Shown: in pieces, positions 9,301 through 17,148 of the stretch
How the letters are laid out: each line of letters begins with the position of its first letter
Numbering within the stretch: the stretch's first letter is position 1
From: Buchananella sp. 14KM1171
GTDB lineage: Bacteria; Actinomycetota; Actinomycetes; Actinomycetales; Actinomycetaceae
Reading direction: 5' to 3'
Assembly (NCBI RefSeq): GCF_041380365.1
Contig: NZ_CP159981.1
Span: 1,550,001 to 1,614,000, forward strand
Length of the DNA: 64,000 nucleotides
Position numbers and translations under genes: made by a program
The notes under the pieces: model-generated
What the model saw: only the letters and a program-made list of their open reading frames with translations
What the model was told of the DNA's origin: nothing
Databases searched by the model: none

Positions 9301-10310
9301 ATGGTGGCGTCCAGAGCCGGAAAATCGGGACTCGAGGCGAGTGCTGAGATATCTATTTCCGCCCCGGTTGCGTCCCTGTAGGGGCGGGTGGCCAGGTCAA
9401 TGTACTGCTCTGTGTTGTCCTCGTAGCTGATGAGGTCAGCGGTGTGGTTGACGACGATGTCAAAGTAGACCTTCATCCCACGCGAGTGGGCCTGGGCGAT
9501 GAGTTCGCGCATGTCTTCGTTGCTGCCCAGGTGCGGGTCGATGCGAGTGAAGTCGGTGATCCAGTAACCGTGATACCCGGCAGAAGCCTGCTCCGCCTCG
9601 CCCTGCACAGCCTGGTTCTGGAATGAAGGGGTGAGCCAGATGGCGGTGGTGCCCAAGTTTTGGATGTAGTCAAGTTGGGCGATGATTCCGCGGAGGTCCC
9701 CACCGTGGAAGAACGCCTTGTCGGTGGGGTCGAAGCCGGTGGTCAAGCGATCGCCGGTGGCACCACCGCGGTCGTTCGTGGGGTCGCCGTTATGGAACCT
9801 GTCCGTTAGGACAAAATAGAAGCGCTGACCTGCGCCGGGGTGGGTTGCTGGGGCCTGAATGAGGGCCGAATCGGCTTCCGTTAGGGCAGGCTCCTGGTCG
9901 GGCAGACGCAGCCCGATGTGCTTGGTGGTGTAGTCGAAGGTGATGGAAATCTGTGTGGGGCCAGCTAGGCGCAGAGGAATGTTGGAGTTGGTAAAGCCCT
10001 CTTTGCCGTAGGTCTCGTTCCAGGTGCCGTCCATGGCCACCTTGAACTGGTAAGAGCCGGCTGGAAGCTGCCCCCGGAATTCGTACTGGTTGGGGTTGGT
10101 GGCAGATTGCTGCATGAGCGTGCTAGCACAGCCCGGATCCCAGTCGGATGCACAACCAAGCTGGGTCTGGAGGTCTCCAACCAGTGTGGCGGTGCGAGCA
10201 GGGGCGGCAGCAGCGGGAGTGGATGCGGTGAACAGGCCGGCCACAAGGCCGGAAGTGGCTAGCGCAATCGCGCAGAGGGTGGCCACAACACGCCGTCGTA
10301 CTGAAAACAT
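3336..10310 (-). CDS. Secreted wall-anchored amylopullulanase (alpha-amylase plus pullulanase)
   Basis: This 2324-aa exported enzyme should cut alpha-1,4 and alpha-1,6 bonds of starch, glycogen or pullulan. Order: signal peptide ending near AAAAPA; an X25/pullulanase-type beta domain (~45-145); a GH13 amylase (~165-620) with DIVVNHT, GFRIDTVKH (nucleophile near 413), FGEVYD and FLGNHD; two more X25-like domains (~833-1035), each with a [DN]W.PAC motif and SW.ENYG; CBM48 (~1180-1270); a type I pullulanase GH13 (~1290-1850) with YELHVRDFS, FNWGYDPYHY, GFRFDLMGH, YGEGWNFGE and DAHDNQTLYD; a C-terminal beta domain; a Thr-Pro-Gln linker (~1918-2013); and three CW_binding_2 repeats. The ATG at 10310 is preferred over a TTG nine codons upstream because it places the signal peptide correctly, though its ribosome site is weak. 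It is divergent from the sialidase gene and similar in plan to bifidobacterial ApuB-type enzymes. Confidence 0.93.
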   Translation of the reverse strand: MFSVRRRVVATLCAIALATSGLVAGLFTASTPAAAAPARTATLVGDLQTQLGCASDWDPGCASTLMQQSATNPNQYEFRGQLPAGSYQFKVAMDGTWNETYGKEGFTNSNIPLRLAGPTQISITFDYTTKHIGLRLPDQEPALTEADSALIQAPATHPGAGQRFYFVLTDRFHNGDPTNDRGGATGDRLTTGFDPTDKAFFHGGDLRGIIAQLDYIQNLGTTAIWLTPSFQNQAVQGEAEQASAGYHGYWITDFTRIDPHLGSNEDMRELIAQAHSRGMKVYFDIVVNHTADLISYEDNTEQYIDLATRPYRDATGAEIDISALASSPDFPALDATISFPHRPTRRESPRLVPDWLNDVTLYHNRGAMDPSGQGESALLGDFGNLDDLMTEHPRVVRGMADIYNTWVDMGLDGFRIDTVKHVNMEFWRDWTKLVHQHANEAGRPDFFTFGEVYDRPAHLLAAYVRGTDMSAVLDFGYQHRATEFARGKGGDATLKRLFADDDYYTTPTSSAIVLPTFLGNHDMGRVGFLLRESDNAMARAELAHSLLYLTRGQPVIYYGDEQGFVGVGNGTDKHARQDMFATATTEYAEQPLLDGTQLGSSDRYDQSAQLYRHISALAKLRQDHPALSAGAQIERWSSSGSGMYAFSRVERAEKVEYLVAVNNSAAPVTNSVTALSKDATFAPVGASGPSVRSDADGRVEITVPPFGAVVYRADAPLTEVGAAPAGQPTRVTGGLTLAGHRLTGLAPVGTDMSGLEWSETSFSYRLAGEEQWHPLGVDTGQDARVFHDVSALSAGTVVEYRTVTVDANGNRHASAGYGVVGVDLTTGTQVQQTGVLVTVPGTFNSELGCTGGVDGDWDPACLHTKLSKDPESGLYVGKLSLPAGEHQYKIAVGGSWEENYGTPTGENVSLSLPQATEVTFIYDHSSHAFFTSPPFPLVTLPGTFGAALGCTQGDLEGNWAPACLAGLMWPGQDGKFHFTSKRIPAGEHEVKVAHGLSWAENYGDGGQNYRFTLPAGQAPVFTYSPDTHRLEITFTDLGSMQSTAARAIWVDGRTLALPTSQFDGHNPAQVEVALLVSPTTQVELRGGRPHAADGEASSLPLTRAGATPTAAQLAKYPHLRGYSIYTLSDADAARLGQLLTGSMAVLVSQGQTPLTLTGVQIAGALDALYAPAAAQTRLGVTWTAPGTQQASPTLRLWAPTAKQVRLQLWDNPEGTGEPTQYSATRDEASGTWSVEGSREWKNRAYRYLVDVYVPSEAKVVTNAVTDPYSLGLTTASTHSVLLDMADPALAPPQWQDLRVPEVKRSVDQMIYELHVRDFSITDQSVPAALRGTYKAFTVSDSAGMRHLRELGQAGVNSIHLLPTNDIATIPEPASEQAVASIPAAAPDSTEQQAAVAAVKDLDGFNWGYDPYHYFAPEGSYASDPSAAGRVREYREMVAAIGHAGMRVVADQVFNHTASSGQGGTSVLDKVVPGYYHRLNADGKVENSTCCENLATENALAEQLMVDAVTTWARDYKVSGFRFDLMGHSSRANLEAVQAGLRQLTLDKDGIDGATIHLYGEGWNFGEVANNARFYQATQGQLNGTGIATFNDRLRDGVHGHEGHTQAFGTGLVTDPNGHPQQGVEHLRYLTDLVRLGMAGNLASYSFETKDGVKSGAELSYGSGPAGYASQPGESVNYVDAHDNQTLYDLSVLQLPVSTSRADRVRMNNLQLATVALGQSPAFWHGGTDLLRSKSLDRDSYNSGDHFNAIDWSGQQHNFGVGLPPAEKNQQLWEQQAPLLRNPELRAQPADLEFSRQLSLELVRLRYATPLMRLGSAQAIQEKVSFPAGGPNAQPGLLMMLIDDTAGADVDAKLDGVLTVFNASPQQLTQRVDSLAGRRFALSAIQAEGVDQVVKQTMWDANSGTVIIPPRTVAVLHELEQIPTPPTQTPTVAPPPTQTPTQTPTQTPTQTPTVAPPPTQTPTQTPTVAPPPTQTPTQTPTVAPPPTQTPTQTPTQTPTVAPPPTQTPSSTPSTSISAIPSPGPAIVHRVWGADRVETALAAARAGRFSGTTAVVTSGLGFADAVTAGPLAAAIDGPLLLTTASTVEPGVLAELHNMQVTEVYLVGGTGTVSSLKETQLRRAGFSVRRLAGPDRFSTATAVAAEVARISTVERVFLANGMDYADSLAAGPTAARHGGIVLLTRAAQLPPATRAYLAAHDSLPVVAVGGLPAQSLRGSHYVSGINLMPVVGADRYATAALLVQRFHSAPSALVVASGATFADGLPGTALAANLRAPLLLSRQTALSPEVASYLTATSTVRRVELLGGTTTLHPAVQSALERLLKDR
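4288..4550 (-). repeat. Repetitive Thr-Pro-Gln linker coding region
   Basis: Coding repeats made of a six-base-pair theme (TQTPTQTP in protein) broken by APPP blocks. On the plus strand the words GGCGTCTGCGTC and GGGGGTGGCGCGACCGTT alternate about five times. The copies are close to identical, so linker length could change by slippage or recombination. Confidence 0.85.
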
Positions 10311-10511
10311 TGCAGTCCATTCTCTGAAACGTTGCAATAGATGCTACGTGAGCAAGATCGCAAAGTACAGAGTGGAAAAGTAGGCGACGTCGGCGAACAC
10401 GGTTGGACCGCCGTCGGCGAGCCGGGCAGAAGCACAAGCAATCGGTAGTGGCAGAGGGAGTGAAGGCAGCGAGGGTGCCAGGTGCAGGAAACGAAGAACA
10501 AACCCCCAAAC

Positions 10512-10544
10512 GCCAGGGCAGGCAGGAGGGCTGCCTGCCCTGGC
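10512..10544. promoter_or_regulatory. Strong hairpin in the shared divergent region
   Basis: The 361-base region between the two giant genes carries a 14-bp perfect inverted repeat (GCCAGGGCAGGCAG with CTGCCTGCCCTGGC, five-base loop). It is not next to any gene end, so ordinary termination is unlikely. It would lie in the 5' leader of one gene or at an operator. Candidate -10 sequences near it are weak and I cannot fix the promoters. Confidence 0.45.
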
Positions 10545-10671
10545 TGACCCAGGCAAGCCAAGGGGCGAAATATTCAAGTAAGCAGAATGCAAATGTGGCG
10601 CTGCTGATACAGTCCGTAGCAGCCGCCCAAGCTCTGCTGGGCGCAGTTCGATCTGGAATGGAGCTGGTCAC

Positions 10672-13600
10672 ATGAAAACTAAGCATCCCGCGCGGTCAGT
10701 GGCGCTGTCCGCCTCATTTGGGGTCCTTCTATCCTCCATCTTCACCCTGTCCAGTCCAGCAATGGCCGACCTCGAGGCGAATCCAAACCGGGCCGCACCG
10801 GCCAGTTCCGTCGCCTCCTCCACCGTAGTGATGGCAGGAAAGGCCGCCCTGGGAGATGGCATCAATGAGGACCTGACCCTGACTGACCTGGCGGTGCGCG
10901 GGCAGGGGGGATGGATGCGCTACCGGATCCCTGCCCTGACTCAGTTAAACAACGGGGACCTGCTTGCCGTATTCGACGGCCGACCCACCATGCGTGACCT
11001 GCCCAGTAACATCACGCTACTGATGCGCCGCTCCACTGACGGCGGAAAGACTTGGCAAGGCGCCCAAGTAATCCGCCAAGAGTCGGCACCGAATGGTTTT
11101 GGGGACCCCTCTTTGCTCGTGGACCGCCAAACCGGAAAGGTCTTCGTCTTCTACGCAGCCTCCATCAACGCAGGCTTCGCCAATTCCACCACTGGAGCCG
11201 GTGCAACCGACCCGAACGTGCTGCACGCCGACTATTCCGTCAGTGAGGACAACGGGGTCTCCTGGAGCCATCACCGCATCACGGCTGACATCAAAGCCGG
11301 CAGCACGGACATGGCGGGCATGTTCGCTGCCTCGGGTGAAGGCCTCCAACTACGCCAAGGGGAAAAGGCCGGCCGCCTGATCCAGCAGTACACGGTGCGC
11401 AAGGGCGCAGGCAATTACGCTCTGTCCGTCTACTCCGATGACCACGGCGCCACTTGGCACGCCGGTGGGCTTGTGGGACCCGGGGCAGATGAGAACAAGG
11501 TGGTTGAGCTTTCCGACGGCACAGTGCTGCTGTCTTCGCGCGCTGCCCCAGCCCGCAAGATTGCCCGCTCTAACGACGCAGGACTGACCTACAGCCCCTT
11601 CGAGACTGACCCTAACCTGCCCGATCCGGGCAACAACGGCAGCATCATCCGGGCCTTCCCCGACGCCGCGCCCAACAGTCCCCAGGCGCGCATGCTACTG
11701 ATGAGCAACACTGCCAACTCCAACGTACGCCGCAACCTGACAGTACGAATGTCATGCGATGACGGCCAGACCTGGCCGGTCTCCAAGGTAGTGCAGTCGG
11801 GCGCTTCGGCGTACTCCACCCTCACCGCGCTCAAGGAGGGCAGCGGAGAACGGGGTGGGAAGTACGGGCTCTTCTACGAGCGTGACGGTTACCGATACTT
11901 GTCTTACACGAGCTTTGACTTGGAGTGGCTAGGCGGTGTTTGCGCCTCCATGGGGCAGACCAGTGAGGTGACTGGAACCCAGGGGGCTCAGGTCACGGTG
12001 CCGGTAGAAATAACCAACCAGTCAGGGGCTGACCTGGCGGCCGGTCAACTGGAGGTAGTCACCCCGGGCTGGGCCGCCGCTCCCGTAAACGTTGCCCAAA
12101 TCTTGGCCGGTGGCAAGGCCACCGCCAACGTCCAGCTGACCATTCCAGCTGGGGCGGACCAACGTAGACACCCGGTTACGGTTCGTTTCACCAATGCAGC
12201 CGGAAGTGCCCAGTTCAACGCGGTCGTGGAAGTAAACTCCCCCCTTCCTGCCGAGGCGGCAGCTCCCAACGTGGAGATAAGGCCCGTGCTGGATGCTATC
12301 TACCCAGGCGGAGTGGACGGCATAGTAGGCGACAAGATTCAACCCTGGGTCGAGGTGGTAAACTCCGGCAACGTAGCGGTCAACGTGGCTTTCAGCGCCC
12401 CGGCCGGTGCCGCGAACTGCAACGTCAACAACCTGGCCCCGGGGGCCACCAGCGTATGCCGAAACAACAGCCCCTCCCACGTGGTGACACAGGAAGACGT
12501 GATTGCTGGCGACTGGAGCACCACCTACACCGCCACAGCTACCGGAGGGGGAAAGAGCGTGGAGGCTAGCGCAAAATTGGTGCCGGTCAACGTACAGGAT
12601 TCCGTAAGCTTCAGCACCGAGGTGGGAGTGTGGACTCCGATCAACACCACCTTCGCCACCTCATCCTTTACTCGTGTGCCATTGGTGGGGGCAATCGGTG
12701 ACGAGGCGCCCCCCGGCACGCCGTTGAAGCTGACCGTACCGGCCAACTCCCGCTCTTCGGCGCAGCTGGTGGTTACGCCCCAAAAGGACGTAGCTAAGCT
12801 TCAAGTGGAGGTCTCTGCCCTGAAGCAAGCAGAGCACGACCTGGGCCAGATTGTGCAGGTGCGCTACCCGCTTTACATCCCTGACCTGAACAACCCGGGC
12901 CAGCTAGTTGCCGATCCGCTCAGCAGCGAAAACACGATTGAGGTGGGCGCCAACTACAACCAGCCGGTGTGGTTCACGGTCCGCATGCCCGAGAACGCCA
13001 AGGAGGGCACCTACCGCGCCACCGTGCAGGTGAAAGCCGATGACAAGCTTGTTGCAAGCTACCCGTTGGAAGTCACGGTCCCCAAGGCCAAATTGCGTCC
13101 AGTGGCCAAGCGCCCCTTCATCCTGGACATGTGGTTCCACCCCGACGCAGTGGCGGACTACAACGAGCTGCAGCCGTGGTCAGACGCGCACTTCGCGGCT
13201 CTGGTCCCCTACTGGAAGGAGCAGGCAGAGGCAGGTCAAGACGTCCTGGACCTGGCGGTGGTGGAGGATCCCTGGTTGGTCCAGCTCAACACTGGGACAA
13301 TCCATGCTCAGACTGCCTTCCCATACCGTTCCACGGTGGAGTGGAAGTTTGATGGGACCAGCTGGTCATTCGACTACACGGTATTTGACCGTTTGGTCAC
13401 CGAGGCTCGGTCCAATGGAATCGGCAAACGCATCCACGCCTTTGCGCCCCTCCAGTTCCAGTCCCGGGACCGCCTCTACTACCTGGACACCACCACCGGG
13501 AAGCACGTGTCGGTGTCCATGGGTATCACGGACCAGCGCTACCGGGCGGCGTGGGTTGCCTTCCTGCGCGACTTCAAGCGCCACCTGATTCAGCAAGGTT

Positions 13601-16089
13601 GGTTCGATGACACGTCGTTGGCCTTCGACGAGCAGCCGGCTGCCCGCATGGAACAGGCCTTTTCGTTCATAAAGGAGGCCGACCCCGCTTGGGAACCCAA
13701 GATCGCGCTGGCCGCAAACACTCTGGCGGAAGCCGATTTGGCTAACTTCATCTCCTTCAACTACACGTTCCTGGATCAGGTTTCTCAGGACTTGATTGAG
13801 CGACGCCGCAGGGCGGGAGAACCGACTTTGTTCTACACATGGAACGAGCCGGCCAAACCGAACACGGTGGTCAAGACCCCGCCCTTCAACGCCCGCACCA
13901 TTGGTTGGGTTGTGGAGCAACGCAACTTGGACGGCTACCTGCGGTGGACCTTCAACTCATGGCCCTTAGACGTTTATAACAACCCCAGCTTCCGCTACGG
14001 GCAGGGCGATGAGTACGTGATTTATCCCGGTGAGCAGGGGCCGGTTTCTTCCATTCGGTGGGAGGTCTTCAAGGACGGCCTAGAGGATGCCGAGCTGCTG
14101 AACTTGGCGAAGGAGAAACTAGGGCAGGGCAACGCCACGCTGCGCCTTGCACTAAGCAGCGTGCGGGCGGAGGACGATGCCACGCGCACCAACTTCGACA
14201 AGCTCAACGGATTGCGCGACGCTCTGCTCGCGGCTTTGGGGGACGAGAACCTTACTTCCGTGACGGTGGGGAAGGTGCAACTCGATCGCACGGCGGTAGA
14301 GGATCCGAGCAATCCGATTACCGCCAGCGTGGAGCTGCGCAACATCACCGACCAGGAGCGCACAGTGACCGTCAATGTGGTTGGCGAACTGTTTGCGGCG
14401 GCTCCTACCACGGTAACGCTGGCCCCACTGGAGGCAAAGACCGCCCAAGTCGAATTCTCCACCCGGGGCAAGGTGGGCATCGATACCGTCCAGATCAGAG
14501 TGAGTGCGGGGCCAAGCGAGCTGTTTTCTCAGTCATTCCCGGTGGTGGCGGGTGGTTTCTACCTCTCTGACCAGACCTGGACCCAGGTGAGCAATGGGTG
14601 GGGACCGGTGGAGAAGGACCGCTCCAATGGAGAGGACCAGGCCGGTGACGGCGGCCCGTTGCGGATGGGCGGCAAGCTTTATTCCAAGGGGCTGGGGACA
14701 CACGCGGCCTCCCAGGTGGACGTGACCGTGCCGGCTCACTGCAAGGAGCTGATCTTCGACTACGGCATTGATGATGTGCAGCGCAGGCCTGGTTCCGCAG
14801 CCTCCGTGGTGTTTGAGGTCAAGTCCGGTGCCACGAGCTTGTGGCGCTCTGGCTTGATGACGGCTTCGACTCCTACGGGGAGTGCCAGGGTTGCCCTCAA
14901 TGGGCAGACGCAGCTTTCCCTGCTGGTGGATCCGCAGGGACGCAACGGACAAGACCACGCCGATTGGGCCGGGATGTGGGTGCGTTGTTCAGACAACGTG
15001 GAGATCCCGACCACGGCTCCGACCTCGGCTCCGACCTCGGCTCCGCCTACGACGGCTCCGCCTACGACGGCTCCGCCTACGACGGCTCCGCCTACGACGG
15101 CTCCGCCTACGACGGCTCCGCCTACGACGGCTCCGCCTACGACGGCTCCGCCTACGACGGCTCCGCCTACGACGGCTCCGCCTACGGTTCCAACTGTCCC
15201 TGCGCAAGTACGCCGTTTGAGCGGTGTCGATCGAGTCAAGACCGCTATCGAGGTCGCCCGTGCGGAAAAGTGGGGGAGAACTGCGATCCTGGCCTCTGGA
15301 AACAACTACGCAGATGCGTTGGCGGCCGGTCCGCTGGCGGCAGCCCACAACGCCCCGGTCTTGTTGACCACCGGCGCCCAACTCGAATCCGAGGTGCTCG
15401 GCGTGCTGCGAGAAAAGGGCATCACCAAGGTGATTGTCGTAGGCGGCTCCGGTTCCGTCTCTCCCGGCAAGCTGGCTGCTTTGCAGCGCGCTGGTCATGG
15501 AGTTGAGCGCGTGTTTGGTGTAGACCGTTACGACACTGCCGTGCAGGTGGCCAAAGCCACCGAGCGCGTGACCGGCTCTAAGAAGATGGTCTACGTCGTT
15601 GACGGCACCAACTTTCCTGACGGTGTGGCGGCGGGGGCCTTGGCTGGCCGTACCGGTGGGGTAGTGGTGTTCAGTGCGGGCAAGGCATTGCCGCAGGTGA
15701 CCGATGGGTACTTGAACGCGGGTTTACGCGTGGTAGGAGTCGGTGCGGCGGCACACGCCCTGAGCAAGAACGGTTTCATCGCGGGCCTCACGATGGAGAC
15801 TGTGGTGGGTGCCACCCGCTACGAGACGGCAGCCGATCTTGTCAGTACATATGCCCCGGCGGGTACACGAGTGGTGGTGGTTTCGGGCGCTACGTACGCT
15901 GACACCCTGGCAGGCGGGGCCCTGGCGGCTAGCCATGACGGCGTGCTGCTTCTCAGCCGCGCCTCGACGCTGCCTGCTGCGGCGAGCGCGGTGATAACTG
16001 AACGCAAGCCACGCTTCGTTGACATCGTTGGCGGTATGGCTTCGGTCAACGCCGGCGTGGAACGCGCGCTGCGCCAGTTGCTGCGCTAA
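10672..16089 (+). CDS. Secreted wall-anchored sialidase fused to GH123/DUF4091-like module
   Basis: This 1805-aa exported enzyme has a signal peptide ending near SPAMA, then a GH33 sialidase (~65-425) with the YRIP motif (Arg85) and five Asp-boxes, for example STDGGKTW, SEDNGVSW and SDDHGATW. NEW3-like beta domains follow (~430-800). Next is a GH123-like module (~809-1150) with the adjacent acid pair Asp986-Glu987 in LAFDEQP, as in the Asp-Glu catalytic pair of GH123 beta-N-acetylgalactosaminidases, then a DUF4091-like end. An NPCBM carbohydrate-binding domain (~1292-1440), a Thr-Ala-Pro-Pro linker and three CW_binding_2 repeats complete it. The ATG at 10672 has a GGAG site. Sialic acid release is well supported; GalNAc release is inferred from the fold signature. 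Confidence 0.92.
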   Translation: MKTKHPARSVALSASFGVLLSSIFTLSSPAMADLEANPNRAAPASSVASSTVVMAGKAALGDGINEDLTLTDLAVRGQGGWMRYRIPALTQLNNGDLLAVFDGRPTMRDLPSNITLLMRRSTDGGKTWQGAQVIRQESAPNGFGDPSLLVDRQTGKVFVFYAASINAGFANSTTGAGATDPNVLHADYSVSEDNGVSWSHHRITADIKAGSTDMAGMFAASGEGLQLRQGEKAGRLIQQYTVRKGAGNYALSVYSDDHGATWHAGGLVGPGADENKVVELSDGTVLLSSRAAPARKIARSNDAGLTYSPFETDPNLPDPGNNGSIIRAFPDAAPNSPQARMLLMSNTANSNVRRNLTVRMSCDDGQTWPVSKVVQSGASAYSTLTALKEGSGERGGKYGLFYERDGYRYLSYTSFDLEWLGGVCASMGQTSEVTGTQGAQVTVPVEITNQSGADLAAGQLEVVTPGWAAAPVNVAQILAGGKATANVQLTIPAGADQRRHPVTVRFTNAAGSAQFNAVVEVNSPLPAEAAAPNVEIRPVLDAIYPGGVDGIVGDKIQPWVEVVNSGNVAVNVAFSAPAGAANCNVNNLAPGATSVCRNNSPSHVVTQEDVIAGDWSTTYTATATGGGKSVEASAKLVPVNVQDSVSFSTEVGVWTPINTTFATSSFTRVPLVGAIGDEAPPGTPLKLTVPANSRSSAQLVVTPQKDVAKLQVEVSALKQAEHDLGQIVQVRYPLYIPDLNNPGQLVADPLSSENTIEVGANYNQPVWFTVRMPENAKEGTYRATVQVKADDKLVASYPLEVTVPKAKLRPVAKRPFILDMWFHPDAVADYNELQPWSDAHFAALVPYWKEQAEAGQDVLDLAVVEDPWLVQLNTGTIHAQTAFPYRSTVEWKFDGTSWSFDYTVFDRLVTEARSNGIGKRIHAFAPLQFQSRDRLYYLDTTTGKHVSVSMGITDQRYRAAWVAFLRDFKRHLIQQGWFDDTSLAFDEQPAARMEQAFSFIKEADPAWEPKIALAANTLAEADLANFISFNYTFLDQVSQDLIERRRRAGEPTLFYTWNEPAKPNTVVKTPPFNARTIGWVVEQRNLDGYLRWTFNSWPLDVYNNPSFRYGQGDEYVIYPGEQGPVSSIRWEVFKDGLEDAELLNLAKEKLGQGNATLRLALSSVRAEDDATRTNFDKLNGLRDALLAALGDENLTSVTVGKVQLDRTAVEDPSNPITASVELRNITDQERTVTVNVVGELFAAAPTTVTLAPLEAKTAQVEFSTRGKVGIDTVQIRVSAGPSELFSQSFPVVAGGFYLSDQTWTQVSNGWGPVEKDRSNGEDQAGDGGPLRMGGKLYSKGLGTHAASQVDVTVPAHCKELIFDYGIDDVQRRPGSAASVVFEVKSGATSLWRSGLMTASTPTGSARVALNGQTQLSLLVDPQGRNGQDHADWAGMWVRCSDNVEIPTTAPTSAPTSAPPTTAPPTTAPPTTAPPTTAPPTTAPPTTAPPTTAPPTTAPPTTAPPTVPTVPAQVRRLSGVDRVKTAIEVARAEKWGRTAILASGNNYADALAAGPLAAAHNAPVLLTTGAQLESEVLGVLREKGITKVIVVGGSGSVSPGKLAALQRAGHGVERVFGVDRYDTAVQVAKATERVTGSKKMVYVVDGTNFPDGVAAGALAGRTGGVVVFSAGKALPQVTDGYLNAGLRVVGVGAAAHALSKNGFIAGLTMETVVGATRYETAADLVSTYAPAGTRVVVVSGATYADTLAGGALAASHDGVLLLSRASTLPAAASAVITERKPRFVDIVGGMASVNAGVERALRQLLR
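15046..15185 (+). repeat. Perfect 15-bp tandem repeat encoding the TTAPP linker
   Basis: The unit CCTACGACGGCTCCG occurs nine times without a mismatch (15046-15180) and then partially. It encodes PTTAP units between the NPCBM domain and the wall-binding repeats. Perfect identity and a length that is a multiple of three suggest a length-variable stalk that stays in frame when copies are gained or lost. Confidence 0.95.
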
Positions 16090-16100
16090 CTAAGCGGCGA

Positions 16101-16137
16101 GGGGCGGGCTTACTTCGGTGAGCCCGCCCCTTCTTTT
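16101..16137 (+). terminator. Terminator of the sialidase gene
   Basis: A perfect 10-bp stem GGGGCGGGCT / AGCCCGCCCC with a ten-base loop is followed by TTCTTTT, eleven bases after the stop codon. Confidence 0.9.
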
Positions 16138-16228
16138 CCGCGTGTTTCCGTACTGCCAGGCAGAGGCGAATGCCGCGCTCTCCAGGTGGGGCGGCGGTGA
16201 AGGGGCTCAGGTAAGGAAACCGGGCTAC

Positions 16229-16906
16229 CTAGGGCAGACGCCAGTCGATCGGGGCGGCCCCTTGGGCCTGAAGGGCCGAGTTAACCCGGGAGAAGGGGCG
16301 GGAGCCAAAGAAGCCGCGTGAGGCAGAAAGTGGGCTGGGGTGGGGGGAGGCGATGATCGGGGTGCTGCCCAGCAGCGGGGCCAGGCTTTGCGCCTTGGCT
16401 CCCCACAGGACCGCCACCAGCGGGCCGCCGCGCGCTATCAGCGCCCGGATGGCAGCCTCCGTGATTGCCTCCCAGCCGCGCCCCTGGTGCGATCCGGGCT
16501 CGCCCACCCCCACACTCAGCACCCGGTTGAGCAGCAAAACGCCTTGCTCGGTCCACGGCGTGAGGTCTCCGGTGGTGGGCAGCGCCACCCCTAGGTCGTC
16601 TTGCAGCTCCCGGTAGATGTTGACCAGGCTGCGTGGTGGGGCCACACCGGGGGCGACGGAGAAGGCCAGGCCTACCGCGTGCCCCGGCGTGGGGTAGGGG
16701 TCCTGCCCGACGATCAGCACGCGCACGTCCCGCAGCGGCTGGGAAAAGGCTCGCAAGATGTGCTGCCCGGCCGGCAGGTAGGGGCGCCCGGCGGCGCGCT
16801 CGGCGTGCAGGAAGTCACCCAGCGCAGCCAGTGCCTCCTCCTGCGGGGCCAATGCGCGTGCCCAGTCGGGCGCCATTATCTGGGTCAGGGGCGGGAAATG
16901 ACTCAC
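16229..16906 (-). CDS. ung: Uracil-DNA glycosylase, family 1
   Basis: This 225-aa enzyme removes uracil from DNA to start base-excision repair. The water-activating motif [17 protein letters not shown] holds the catalytic Asp69, and the C-terminal [19 protein letters not shown] motif holds the His and the loop that enters the minor groove. Length matches the family. The GTG at 16906 follows a GGTGGTGGG stretch; an internal ATG at residue 11 is a possible alternative start. It is convergent with the sialidase gene and transcribed away from the LytR_C gene. Confidence 0.96.
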   Translation of the reverse strand: MSHFPPLTQIMAPDWARALAPQEEALAALGDFLHAERAAGRPYLPAGQHILRAFSQPLRDVRVLIVGQDPYPTPGHAVGLAFSVAPGVAPPRSLVNIYRELQDDLGVALPTTGDLTPWTEQGVLLLNRVLSVGVGEPGSHQGRGWEAITEAAIRALIARGGPLVAVLWGAKAQSLAPLLGSTPIIASPHPSPLSASRGFFGSRPFSRVNSALQAQGAAPIDWRLP

Positions 16907-17148
16907 CCCACCACCCTAAGCGCTTGCGGGTGCCCCCGGATGCCCCTCGGGGCCGGCGTCGGTGGGAGCGGTCCGAGCGGGGGCGGTGTCGCCTGGAGGG
17001 GCGCGGGCGGGACGTCGTCCGTACTCGCCACGGAAGGGGGTCCGTAAGGTTCGCCGGGGCGGGTGAAAGCGGCGCGAAGTGCCCGGATTTAATCAACACG
17101 CGCGGGCAGCACCGTGCGGTAGGTAACGCGGCGCGGTAATCTGCGAAC

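Noticed and set aside
15046..15185. CRISPR-like array
   Set aside because: Repeats are contiguous 15-bp units with no spacers and encode a protein linker.
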